This document shows, in pieces, positions 1 through 6,562 of a DNA stretch of 9,737 nt. Location: contig DGDY01000068.1 of NCBI GenBank assembly GCA_002385675.1, positions 6,523-16,259 on the forward strand. Reading direction: 5' to 3'. Numbering within the stretch: position 1 is the first letter of the stretch; each line of letters starts with the position of its first letter. Made by a program: the position numbers and the translations under genes. The DNA comes from Anaerolineales bacterium UBA3940 (GTDB taxonomy: Bacteria > Chloroflexota > Anaerolineae > Aggregatilineales > UBA3940). The notes under the pieces are model-generated. The model did no database searches and was not told where the DNA came from. It was given only the letters and a program-made list of their open reading frames with translations.

Positions 1-452
1 ATGAGCAGCACCGTCAGCGGGACGAGCGCCGCGAGCGCAAGCTGCGGCAGGTACTGCGCAAAGTAGGCATCAAGCGCATCGATGCCCTCGACGAGCGTGT
101 TGGCCAGCTCACCGCTGCGCTCGCCTGCCGTGTAGCTCGGCCCCAGCGCGGCGATGTGCTCGAACAGGCGGCGGCGCAGGCTGCTCTTGACACGGGCCGC
201 CGCACCCGCCGCGCTGGCGGTTTGCAGCCAGGCCGTCCCCGCGCGGCCTATCGAAGCGGCGAGCAACAGCAGGAGGCGCGGCTCGGCGTCGGCCAGCGTG
301 TCGCCGCCAAGAAAAACGCCGCTCACGATGCAGCTGAGCAGCCACGCCTGTGCGACCATCAGCACGGCGTTGAGTACTCCGGCAGTAATCGTGACGATGA
401 GGTTGAAACGCGCGATCCGTGCTTCAGCAAACAGGCGTCTGTCGAGGTTCAT
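1..452 (-). CDS. cydD: CydD, thiol reductant ABC exporter subunit (N-terminal 150 residues, cut by window edge)
   Basis: This is the start of CydD, one half of the heterodimeric CydDC transporter in the inner membrane. CydDC exports cysteine and glutathione and is needed to assemble cytochrome bd. The minus-strand frame is open from an ATG at 452-450 to the window edge. The visible part is the first piece of the ABC transmembrane domain: a hydrophobic helix at about residues 17-45 (with AQAWLLSCIVSGVFLGG), a second at about 58-80, then LRRRLFEHIAALGPSY and GERSGELANTLVEGIDALD (about 92-128), and YFAQYLPQLALAALVPL (about 130-146). The GxRSGELANxxxEGxDALDxYFxxYLPQ stretch is the typical CydD pattern as I know it from the family. 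The ATPase domain lies outside the window. It is third in the operon, 123 bp behind cydB. There is no good Shine-Dalgarno before the ATG, so the exact start is less certain than the identity. Confidence 0.9.
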   Translation of the reverse strand, partial: MNLDRRLFAEARIARFNLIVTITAGVLNAVLMVAQAWLLSCIVSGVFLGGDTLADAEPRLLLLLAASIGRAGTAWLQTASAAGAAARVKSSLRRRLFEHIAALGPSYTAGERSGELANTLVEGIDALDAYFAQYLPQLALAALVPLTVLL

Positions 453-490
453 GAGAGCAAGATCAGACAGGTAAGCGGACGTGAAGGGGT

Positions 491-556
491 GAGCCCACAG
501 ATGTCACAGATGGAACCGCAGTGCTACCTGTGCCCGTCTGTGCTATCTGTGGGCTC
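491..556. repeat. Imperfect inverted repeat between cydB and cydD
   Basis: The arms are 491-513 and 534-556 and pair at 20 of 23 positions. The outer 12 bp are perfect (GAGCCCACAGAT against ATCTGTGGGCTC), and the loop is 20 nt. Each arm carries two tandem copies of an ATCTGTG-like word. No T-run follows on the minus strand, so it is a poor intrinsic terminator. It lies inside the presumed cydABD transcript, where it could cap cydAB mRNA or slow read-through into cydD. It also looks like a dispersed extragenic palindrome. No CydX-like small ORF is present in this spacer. Confidence 0.75.
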
Positions 557-575
557 GTTTAAGATGCCGTCGCTA

Positions 576-1589
576 TCAGTACTCCAGAGGCTTATGCCCG
601 GTGATACGGCCCCAGAAGACCCTGTACGTCCAGGCCTGGTACAGCAGCACAATTGGCACGAAGATCGCCGCCACAATCGCCATCGTGCGCAGCGTGTACG
701 GGCTGGACGAGGCGTTGTAGATCGTCAGGCTCCAGGCTTCGTTCAGGCTGGAGACCATCACCCGCGGGAACAGCCCCATGAACACGGTGATGATCGTCAG
801 CGCGATCGCGAGCGTGTTCATGCCGAAGGCCCAGCCGGCGCGGTCACGCTGGATGAAGTAGCCGACGAGCAGGATCGCCGCACCCGCACTCAGCGGGACC
901 ACACCCGGGTTGACGCCCAGCCGCGCGAACATGTCCGTGATGAAGTAGCCGAGGCCCACCGTCAGGAAGGTGAGGAACGTGACAGGCAGCCACAGCCGCG
1001 AGGCGACGTTCTTCGCGCGCTGCTCAAGCGCATCGGTTGTGCGCAGGCTCAGGAACAGCGCGCCCTGCAGCGTGAAGCCCGCCAGCGACAGCACCCCGCC
1101 GAGCAGGTTATACGGGCCAAGCAGCGTCCAGAACGTGCCGACGTACGTCATCTCCTCGTTGATGGGCACACCCTTGATCAGGTTCGTCAGCGCCACGCCC
1201 CACAGCAGCGCGGGCACCGCGCTCCCGAAGAAGATGGCCCAGTCCCACACCGTTCGCCAGCGCGGGTCGTCATGCTTACTGCGGAACTCGAAGGCGACGC
1301 CGCGCACGATCAGCGCGAGCAGCATCACCACGAGCGCCAGGTAGAAGCCGCTGAACATCGTGGCGTACCAGTTGGGGAAGGCCGCGAACATCGCCCCACC
1401 GGCGGTCAGCAGCCACACCTCATTCGCATCCCAGAACGGGCCGATCGTGTTGAGGATGATCCGGCGCTCCTTATCGGACTTCCCCAGGAAGGGCAGCAGG
1501 ATGCCGACGCCGTAGTCGAAGCCTTCCAGGATGAAGAAGCCGATAAACAGCACCGCTATCAGAATGAACCAGATGGTGTTCAGATCCAT
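576..1589 (-). CDS. cydB: Cytochrome bd quinol oxidase subunit II
   Basis: CydB is the second subunit of the cytochrome bd terminal oxidase, an inner-membrane enzyme that reduces oxygen to water with electrons from quinol. At 337 residues it is of normal length. Family landmarks are present: LEGFDYGVG at 21-29 in the first helix, GPFWDANEVWLLTAGGAMFAAFP at about 50-72 (the most conserved CydB stretch), RGVAFEFR at 96-103, and a C-terminal helix ending YQAWTYRVFWGRI. The acidic residues D25 and D54 in these motifs fall where CydB has conserved acids. Eight to nine hydrophobic segments can be seen. A strong GGAGGAG at 1604-1598 sits 8 nt before the ATG, and only 17 nt separate it from the cydA stop codon, so the two are co-transcribed and probably co-translated in fixed ratio. 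Confidence 0.97.
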   Translation of the reverse strand: MDLNTIWFILIAVLFIGFFILEGFDYGVGILLPFLGKSDKERRIILNTIGPFWDANEVWLLTAGGAMFAAFPNWYATMFSGFYLALVVMLLALIVRGVAFEFRSKHDDPRWRTVWDWAIFFGSAVPALLWGVALTNLIKGVPINEEMTYVGTFWTLLGPYNLLGGVLSLAGFTLQGALFLSLRTTDALEQRAKNVASRLWLPVTFLTFLTVGLGYFITDMFARLGVNPGVVPLSAGAAILLVGYFIQRDRAGWAFGMNTLAIALTIITVFMGLFPRVMVSSLNEAWSLTIYNASSSPYTLRTMAIVAAIFVPIVLLYQAWTYRVFWGRITGHKPLEY

Positions 1590-1607
1590 GGTTGACGCTC
1601 CTCCGCC

Positions 1608-3002
1608 TTAGATGGGTGCGACCTCGACGATCTCTTCCGGTGCCGGTGCCGGGGCAGCCTCAATACCCGCCTTGGCATACTTGGCCAGCAGGAAGATGTC
1701 CGCCGCCATCAGCACGCCGTACAGCAGGGTGAAGGCAATCAGGGAGAACAGCACCGAGCCTGCCGAAACGTTCGGGGAGATGGCCTCCTCGGTGAGCTGC
1801 AAGCCCTGCACGATCCACGGCTGCCGCCCCAGTTCCGTCATCAGCCAGCCCGCCGTGTTAGCCAGGTAGGGCAGGCCAATGGCATACGGAAGCCATTTCA
1901 GGAAGCGCGGCGCATTGGTGAAGCGAGATTTGAGCACGAGGTAGAGCGCATACAGCGCCAGCAGCGCCATCAGCATCCCCGCACCGACCATGATGCGGAA
2001 CGTCCAGTAGGTGATCGCAATCGGCGGCACGTAGTCGCCGGGCCCGTAAAGCTCCTGGTACTCCCTGTTCAGGTCGTTGATGCCCTTCACCTCGCCTTCG
2101 AGGCGGTTGTAGGCCAGCAGGCTCAGCAGGCGCGGGATGCGGATGGCGAACACGTCGCGCCGCTCCGCCTCATTACCGATGGTGAACAGCGAGAACGACG
2201 CCGGGTTCTCCGTCTCCCACAGCGCCTCGGCGGCGGCCATCTTCATCGGCTGGACCCGGACCATGTGCTGCGCCTGCGTGTGGCCGTTGAGCCCGACCAT
2301 GATCGCGCCGACCACGGCGACAATCGCCGCCATCTGGAAGGAGAGCTTGTAGAACTCCGGGGCCTCCTCGCCGCTGCGGATGTAGCGCAGCAGGTGGTAA
2401 GCCGTGATGCCGAGGATGAAGAAGCCCGCGGTCGTCAGGCCGGAGAACAGGACGTGAGGCCACTGCACCCAGACGTTCGGGTTAGCGACGAGCGCCCAGA
2501 AGCTGGTAAGCTGTGCCCGGCCCTCCACGATGGTGTAGCCGACCGGCTCCTGCATGAACGAGTTGGCGATGAGGATCCACAGCGCCGAGATGTTGGAGCC
2601 GAACGCCACGAGCCACATCGTCGCGGCGTGCATCCTCTTCGACAGGCGGTCCCAGCCGAAGATCCACAGGCCGAGGAAGGTGGACTCCAAGAAGAAGGCC
2701 AGCAGGGCTTCGATGGCGAGCGGCACGCCGAAGATGTCCCCCACAAAGCGGGAGTACTCGGACCAGTTCATGCCGAACTGGAACTCCTGCACGATACCCG
2801 TCACCACACCCATCACGAAGTTAATCACAAACAGTTTGCCCCAGAACTTGGCCATGTTCTTCCACACCTCGTTGCCGGTGCGGACGTAGATCGTCTCCAT
2901 GACGGCGACCAGGATGGAAAGGCCGAGCGTGAGGGGCACGAAGAAGAAGTGATATACGGTGGTTACAGCAAACTGTAAGCGTGCTAGCAGCAGGCTATCC
3001 AT
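1608..3002 (-). CDS. cydA: Cytochrome bd quinol oxidase subunit I (short Q-loop type)
   Basis: CydA carries the three hemes and the quinol site of cytochrome bd. I place the start at the ATG 3002-3000: AGGAGA lies 7 nt upstream, whereas the in-frame TTG at 3008 would be 1-2 nt from it. This gives 464 residues, shorter than the roughly 520 of E. coli CydA, so the Q-loop is of the short type. Key residues can be matched to E. coli by motif: H18 (heme b595 ligand), E98 and E106 in IEALLAFFLE, H183 in WVQWPHVL and M338 in FRIMVG (heme b558 ligands), K254 and E259 in QPMKMAAAEALWET (quinol oxidation), and E390 with GRQPW at 392-396. All are intact, so the enzyme should be active. The last 15 residues are a proline/alanine/glutamate tail. 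A cyanide-insensitive oxidase subgroup is possible but cannot be told from motifs alone. Confidence 0.98.
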   Translation of the reverse strand: MDSLLLARLQFAVTTVYHFFFVPLTLGLSILVAVMETIYVRTGNEVWKNMAKFWGKLFVINFVMGVVTGIVQEFQFGMNWSEYSRFVGDIFGVPLAIEALLAFFLESTFLGLWIFGWDRLSKRMHAATMWLVAFGSNISALWILIANSFMQEPVGYTIVEGRAQLTSFWALVANPNVWVQWPHVLFSGLTTAGFFILGITAYHLLRYIRSGEEAPEFYKLSFQMAAIVAVVGAIMVGLNGHTQAQHMVRVQPMKMAAAEALWETENPASFSLFTIGNEAERRDVFAIRIPRLLSLLAYNRLEGEVKGINDLNREYQELYGPGDYVPPIAITYWTFRIMVGAGMLMALLALYALYLVLKSRFTNAPRFLKWLPYAIGLPYLANTAGWLMTELGRQPWIVQGLQLTEEAISPNVSAGSVLFSLIAFTLLYGVLMAADIFLLAKYAKAGIEAAPAPAPEEIVEVAPI

Positions 3003-3080
3003 GCGCAATCTCCTTTCGCTGGTGCCAGCATGATGAGGCAGGTGTTAATCGTGGAGTGTGGTAACGGCTGAGCCGCCGGG

Positions 3081-3109
3081 ATTGTAATGTGCTCACGTCC
3101 CGAATGCCC
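3081..3109 (-). promoter_or_regulatory. Candidate cydA promoter
   Basis: Read on the minus strand, TACAAT (3086-3081) resembles a sigma-70 -10 box. The expected -35 position (3109-3104) reads GGGCAT, a poor match, as in activator-dependent promoters. The predicted start near 3074 gives a leader of about 70 nt. This is an inference from two short motifs. Confidence 0.35.
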
Positions 3110-3123
3110 TAGCAGGCCTCGCT

Positions 3124-3145
3124 AAAAGTGATGAATTTCACATTC
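3124..3145. promoter_or_regulatory. CRP/FNR- or Rex-type palindrome upstream of cydABD
   Basis: The minus strand reads AATGTGAAATTCATCACTTT, that is TGTGA-N6-TCACT, matching 9 of 10 conserved bases of the CRP-type TGTGA-N6-TCACA site. Rex sites have the same geometry (TGTGAA-N4-TTCACA); here the left half is perfect and the right half matches 4 of 6. The centre (3134.5) lies about 61 bp upstream of the predicted cydA start site, the classic class I activator distance. Both oxygen/cAMP-type regulators and the NADH sensor Rex are known to control cyd genes in other bacteria, so the context fits either. Confidence 0.55.
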
Positions 3146-3245
3146 TCTATGAGGATACTCTATTTCCTCTGGAGCGCAAGTGAAGAGTTTCCTGTTGCAT
3201 AAGTGATAAGTTTAATGAAGCGGGAAGTTTGATCGGCGGGGTGCA

Positions 3246-3292
3246 TAAAAAGACGGTGACCCGCCAAGTCGCTTGACCCGGCGGGCCACCGT
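3246..3292 (-). terminator. Intrinsic terminator on the minus strand, upstream of cydA control region
   Basis: Arms 3280-3292 and 3253-3265 pair at 12 of 13 positions (ACGGTGGCCCGCC against GGCGGGTCACCGT), with a 14-nt loop that itself contains AAG/CTT. On the minus strand the stem is followed directly by CTTTTTAT. It ends minus-strand transcription before the cydA promoter, so something must be transcribed leftward from higher coordinates. Confidence 0.7.
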
Positions 3293-3535
3293 ACGAGGGT
3301 TTCCCTCTGTTCGACACAGATGGTTCTGTGTATGATTGCAACTCCGGCGCCCCGAAATTCCCCCCAATCGCTCATCGCTCGGTGACGCCAGAAGTCTACC
3401 AATAAGCTCCAGCCCGTGCCGCTACCCCCTCATAGCCGGCATTATCAAACGCATACCAGTACATCCCACTACGACCAGTACACTCTGACCCTGCGACCAA
3501 CCAACTCTATTTGTGACCTATACGACCCGGAATGT
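3246..3535 (-). ncRNA. Candidate small RNA or short-peptide transcript (about 290 nt), unidentified
   Basis: The limits come from a consensus-like promoter (start near 3535) and an intrinsic terminator (end near 3246) on the same strand, with no gene between. The RNA would hold perfect hairpins ACACAGA-ACCA-TCTGTGT (3331-3314) and GAGGG-AAA-CCCTC (3307-3295) just before the terminator, and a tandem GAGCGAT pair. I checked by eye for tmRNA, RNase P, SRP RNA and tRNA hallmarks and found none. A short reading frame at 3500-3396 (TTG start, 34 residues, ending with AFDNAGYEGVAARAGAYW) is rich in aromatic and glycine residues but lacks a good ribosome site. Function unknown. Confidence 0.3.
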
Positions 3536-3541
3536 AGCTTC

Positions 3542-3569
3542 ATTATATGGGCTTGCACGCAAGAATCAA
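3542..3569 (-). promoter_or_regulatory. Minus-strand sigma-70-like promoter in the intergenic region
   Basis: On the minus strand TTGATT (3569-3564, 4 of 6 matches to TTGACA) is followed after 16 nt by a perfect TATAAT (3547-3542). The spacer contains the palindrome CTTGC-GT-GCAAG, which could be an operator. It points toward cydA, but the terminator at 3246-3292 should stop its transcript before the cyd genes. Confidence 0.5.
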
Positions 3570-3634
3570 GACCCCTGAGCAAGTTTTAATGCAATTTTCA
3601 TAAACCTGTGCCGCCAACGGCAGGCGGCGGCGCG

Positions 3635-3643
3635 TGGTATACT
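3635..3643 (+). promoter_or_regulatory. Extended -10 promoter for the Gfo/Idh/MocA gene
   Basis: TGGTATACT is an extended -10 (TGn plus TATACT, 5 of 6 matches). No good -35 lies at the proper distance, which the TGn motif can offset. The predicted start is near 3650, giving a leader of about 28 nt with AGGG at 3667-3670, 7 nt before the ATG. Confidence 0.45.
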
Positions 3644-3677
3644 TCAACCGATGACTCGTTCACGATAGGGAACACAA

Positions 3678-5114
3678 ATGACACCACCACCATACGACGC
3701 AGTTCTGATTGGCGCGGGCAACCGGGGCGCGGAGGTCTACGGCCAGTGGGCGCTGGCGCACCCCCACCTGCTCCGCGTGACAGCGGTCGCCGAGCCAATC
3801 GCCGCCCGGCGGGAGGCCGTCGCCCGGCAGCACCGCATCCCGCAGGCGCGGCAGTTCGAAACCTGGGAGGATCTGCTCCGCCAGCCGAAGCTGGCCGACG
3901 TGGCCATCATCACCACGCAGGACCAGATGCACACCGGCCCAACGCTCGCCGCGCTGGAAAAGGGCTACGACATCCTGCTGGAGAAGCCGATGGCCAGCCG
4001 GCTCGACGAGGCGGTGGCGCTCGTGCGCGCCGCCGAGCAGGCAGGCCGCATCCTGCAGATCGCGCATGTCCTGCGCTACACGGACTTCTTCCAGGCCGTG
4101 TACGAGATCGTCCAGTCGGGGCGGCTGGGGCAGCTCATCACCGTGTCGCACCGCGAGAACGTCTCGTCGTGGCACATGGCGCACAGCTACGTGCGCGGCA
4201 ACTGGCGCCGCTCCGACCAGGCCAGCCCGATGATCCTCGCCAAATCCTGCCACGATATGGACGTGCTGTACTGGATTCTGGGGCGGCGGGTGCGCCGCCT
4301 GAGTTCGTTCGGCGGGTTGCGCCACTTCTGCGCCGAGAACGCGCCGCCTGGCGCACCGAGCCACTGCATCGACGGCTGCCCCTTCGAGGAGACGTGCCCG
4401 TTCTACGCGCCTGCGCTCTACCTCGACCTCAACCCGATCCACTACGGGCTGGCGCAGGCTCGCAGCCCGGTACACCGCGTTGCCGGGCGGCTGGCCCGGC
4501 TCTCACCGGACCTGCTCGCCGCGCTGGCACGGGTCGTGCCGCCGCTCCGCCAGTTAAGCGAGTACGAAGGCTGGCCGCGATCGGTGATCACCGACCGCCC
4601 CGGCGACCTCGTAGCGCTGATCGCCGCGCTCAAGTACGGCCCCTATGGGCGCTGCGTGTACAAGTGCGACAACGACGTGGTCGATCATCAGGTCGTGGCG
4701 ATGGAGTTTGAGGACGGGATTTCCGCGACCTTCACCATGCACGGGCACTCGCACGAGGAAGGCCGCACGCTGCGCATCGACGGCTCGCAGGCCACGCTGC
4801 TCGGCAAGTTCAGCTTCAACCAGACGTACCTCGAAGTGCGCGACCACCGCGACTGGACGGTCGAGCGGATGGACTTCCCGAACGAGGTGGAGACGGGCGG
4901 GCACGGCGGCGGTGACGACGGGCTGATGCGCGCCTTCATCGCTTCGCTCGCCGACCGCAGCCAGCCGCCGCTGACCAGCGCTCGCGCCTCGCTGGAGAGC
5001 CACCTCATGGCCTTTGCCGCCGAAAAGGCCCGCGTCGAGGGTGGCGTGGTGGACATGGACGAGTTCCGCGCCCAGGCGGAGCAACTCGGCGCGGGGGTTG
5101 TGCCATCAGGATAA
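3678..5114 (+). CDS. Gfo/Idh/MocA-family NAD(P)-dependent oxidoreductase with cysteine-rich insertion
   Basis: A predicted cytoplasmic dehydrogenase, 478 residues, longer than the usual 330-400 of the family. The N-terminal Rossmann fold shows VLIGAGNRGAEVYG (9-21) for the dinucleotide and LEKPMA (101-106) with the family's catalytic lysine K103. The C-terminal sheet domain follows. Instead of the usual Asp-x3-His, the motif at 188-195 reads AKSCHDMD: His192 is kept but the aspartate position is Ala188, with K189 and C191 beside it. An insertion at about 216-300 carries C218, C230, C234 and C240 (HC-x3-CPFEETCPFYA), and a second pair, C326 and C330, sits in GRCVYKCDNDVVDHQ. I recall a subfamily with this cysteine pattern in many bacteria, but know no assigned substrate. 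It is a single gene, so context gives no pathway. A sugar or inositol dehydrogenase is the family default; the exact reaction is unknown. Confidence 0.88.
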   Translation: MTPPPYDAVLIGAGNRGAEVYGQWALAHPHLLRVTAVAEPIAARREAVARQHRIPQARQFETWEDLLRQPKLADVAIITTQDQMHTGPTLAALEKGYDILLEKPMASRLDEAVALVRAAEQAGRILQIAHVLRYTDFFQAVYEIVQSGRLGQLITVSHRENVSSWHMAHSYVRGNWRRSDQASPMILAKSCHDMDVLYWILGRRVRRLSSFGGLRHFCAENAPPGAPSHCIDGCPFEETCPFYAPALYLDLNPIHYGLAQARSPVHRVAGRLARLSPDLLAALARVVPPLRQLSEYEGWPRSVITDRPGDLVALIAALKYGPYGRCVYKCDNDVVDHQVVAMEFEDGISATFTMHGHSHEEGRTLRIDGSQATLLGKFSFNQTYLEVRDHRDWTVERMDFPNEVETGGHGGGDDGLMRAFIASLADRSQPPLTSARASLESHLMAFAAEKARVEGGVVDMDEFRAQAEQLGAGVVPSG

Positions 5115-5130
5115 TGGAGTTGCGAAGCAG

Positions 5131-5183
5131 GGGCAGGTCGTGATGCGCGATGCTCCGCATCGACCGCATCATTAGACCTGCCC
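5131..5183. repeat. Long complex stem-loop between convergent genes
   Basis: Three stacked stems share one axis: GGGCAGGTC/GACCTGCCC (5131-5139, 5175-5183), TGATGCG/CGCATCA (5141-5147, 5165-5171) and CGATGC/GCATCG (5148-5153, 5157-5162) around a TCC loop. Only small bulges interrupt 22 paired bases. No T-run follows on either strand. It begins 16 bp after the stop codon of the oxidoreductase gene and may protect or end that mRNA, or be a dispersed palindromic element. Confidence 0.8.
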
Positions 5184-5225
5184 TACCGGTGATTAAGTTA
5201 AGGCCAAAGCAGCCCAGCCTTAGCT

Positions 5226-5260
5226 GGCAAACAAAGGGCCCAGCGTGCTGGGCCCCCTTT
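5226..5260 (-). terminator. Intrinsic terminator of the LysM/YkuD gene
   Basis: The arms 5233-5244 (AAAGGGCCCAGC) and 5247-5260 pair completely except for two extra C in the second. On the minus strand the stem is followed by an interrupted T-tract (CCCTTTGTTTG). It lies 16 bp beyond the LysM gene stop codon. It could also act on the plus strand, where TTTGTTTT follows at 5271-5278 after a gap. Confidence 0.7.
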
Positions 5261-5276
5261 GCTCCCTGCCTTTGTT

Positions 5277-6338
<1,062 letters not shown>

Positions 6339-6430
6339 CTTGTACATACCCTGAACCGTGGAAACGTTATAGATGTGACGCCGCTCTCGCGTTTCCTGTT
6401 CCCCTGGCCCGACGATCACACCTCAGTACT

Positions 6431-6445
6431 ATTCTACAATAGAAT
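6431..6445. promoter_or_regulatory. Palindrome with -10-like core in the LysM/HAD divergent spacer
   Basis: ATTCTA-CAA-TAGAAT is a perfect 6-3-6 inverted repeat. On the minus strand TAGAAT (6436-6431) matches TATAAT at 5 of 6 positions and could be the -10 of the LysM gene, with a weak GTATCA 17 nt upstream and a leader of about 85 nt. A second minus-strand -10-like word, TATAAC (6371-6366), lies closer to the gene. A regulator could bind the palindrome; none is identified. Confidence 0.35.
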
Positions 6446-6518
6446 GCCAAACTTGATACCTGGCACCCGCCCGCGCCCAGCCAGGTGCGAAAACTGGCAC
6501 GGCACCACGCCCCGGACG

Positions 6519-6524
6519 TACAAT
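6519..6524 (+). promoter_or_regulatory. Possible -10 box of the HAD phosphatase gene
   Basis: TACAAT lies 38 bp before the ATG at 6563. Upstream CTGGCA (6494-6499) is a weak -35 with a long 19-nt spacer. Support is slight. Confidence 0.25.
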
Positions 6525-6562
6525 CACGACGGAAACGCCCTGCAACGACCTTGAAGGCTCCT

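Larger units (their letters stand above)
3003..3677. other. 675-bp intergenic region between divergent cydA and the Gfo/Idh/MocA gene
   Basis: No convincing protein gene is visible here. From left to right it holds the cydA leader and candidate promoter (3081-3109), a CRP/FNR/Rex-type palindrome (3124-3145), a minus-strand intrinsic terminator (3246-3292), perfect small hairpins at 3295-3307 (5-bp arms) and 3314-3331 (7-bp arms), a tandem ATCGCTC pair (3367-3380), two ACCAGTACA copies 19 bp apart (3455-3463, 3474-3482), a minus-strand promoter (3542-3569), and a plus-strand extended -10 (3635-3643). Several parts look richer in A and T than the flanking genes. The cydA leader also has a small palindrome, CGGCTGAGCCG. 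Confidence 0.7.

Noticed and set aside
453..575. Possible CydX-type small subunit gene after cydB
   Set aside because: No ATG on the minus strand in this spacer and no short hydrophobic frame; it is filled by the inverted repeat.
156..1595. Plus-strand open frame of 479 codons antisense to cydB and cydD
   Set aside because: It is the mirror of two clear genes in GC-rich DNA. Its translation is rich in Arg, Gln, His and Glu without domain or membrane pattern, and the minus strand has intact cydB and cydD motifs.
2265..2978. Plus-strand open frame of 237 codons antisense to cydA
   Set aside because: Low-complexity shadow of cydA, which has all heme and quinol-site residues on the other strand.
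3246..3300. T-box riboswitch, because GGTGGCCCGCCGGG on the minus strand resembles the T-box core
   Set aside because: It differs from the GGTGGNACCGCG core at key positions, no specifier loop or antiterminator partner was found, and the downstream genes are cyd, not tRNA or amino-acid genes.
3295..3331. tRNA-like TTCGA loop on the plus strand
   Set aside because: No paired T-stem, acceptor stem or anticodon arm can be built around it.
3160..3402. Minus-strand frames of 64-80 codons in the cydA upstream region
   Set aside because: They run through the intrinsic terminator and stable hairpins, have no ribosome site and no family pattern.
3608..4711. Alternative plus-strand frame of 367 codons overlapping the oxidoreductase gene
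   Set aside because: Arg/Pro/Ala-rich shadow with no motif. The frame beginning at 3678 has a Rossmann motif, the EKP lysine and a proper ribosome site.
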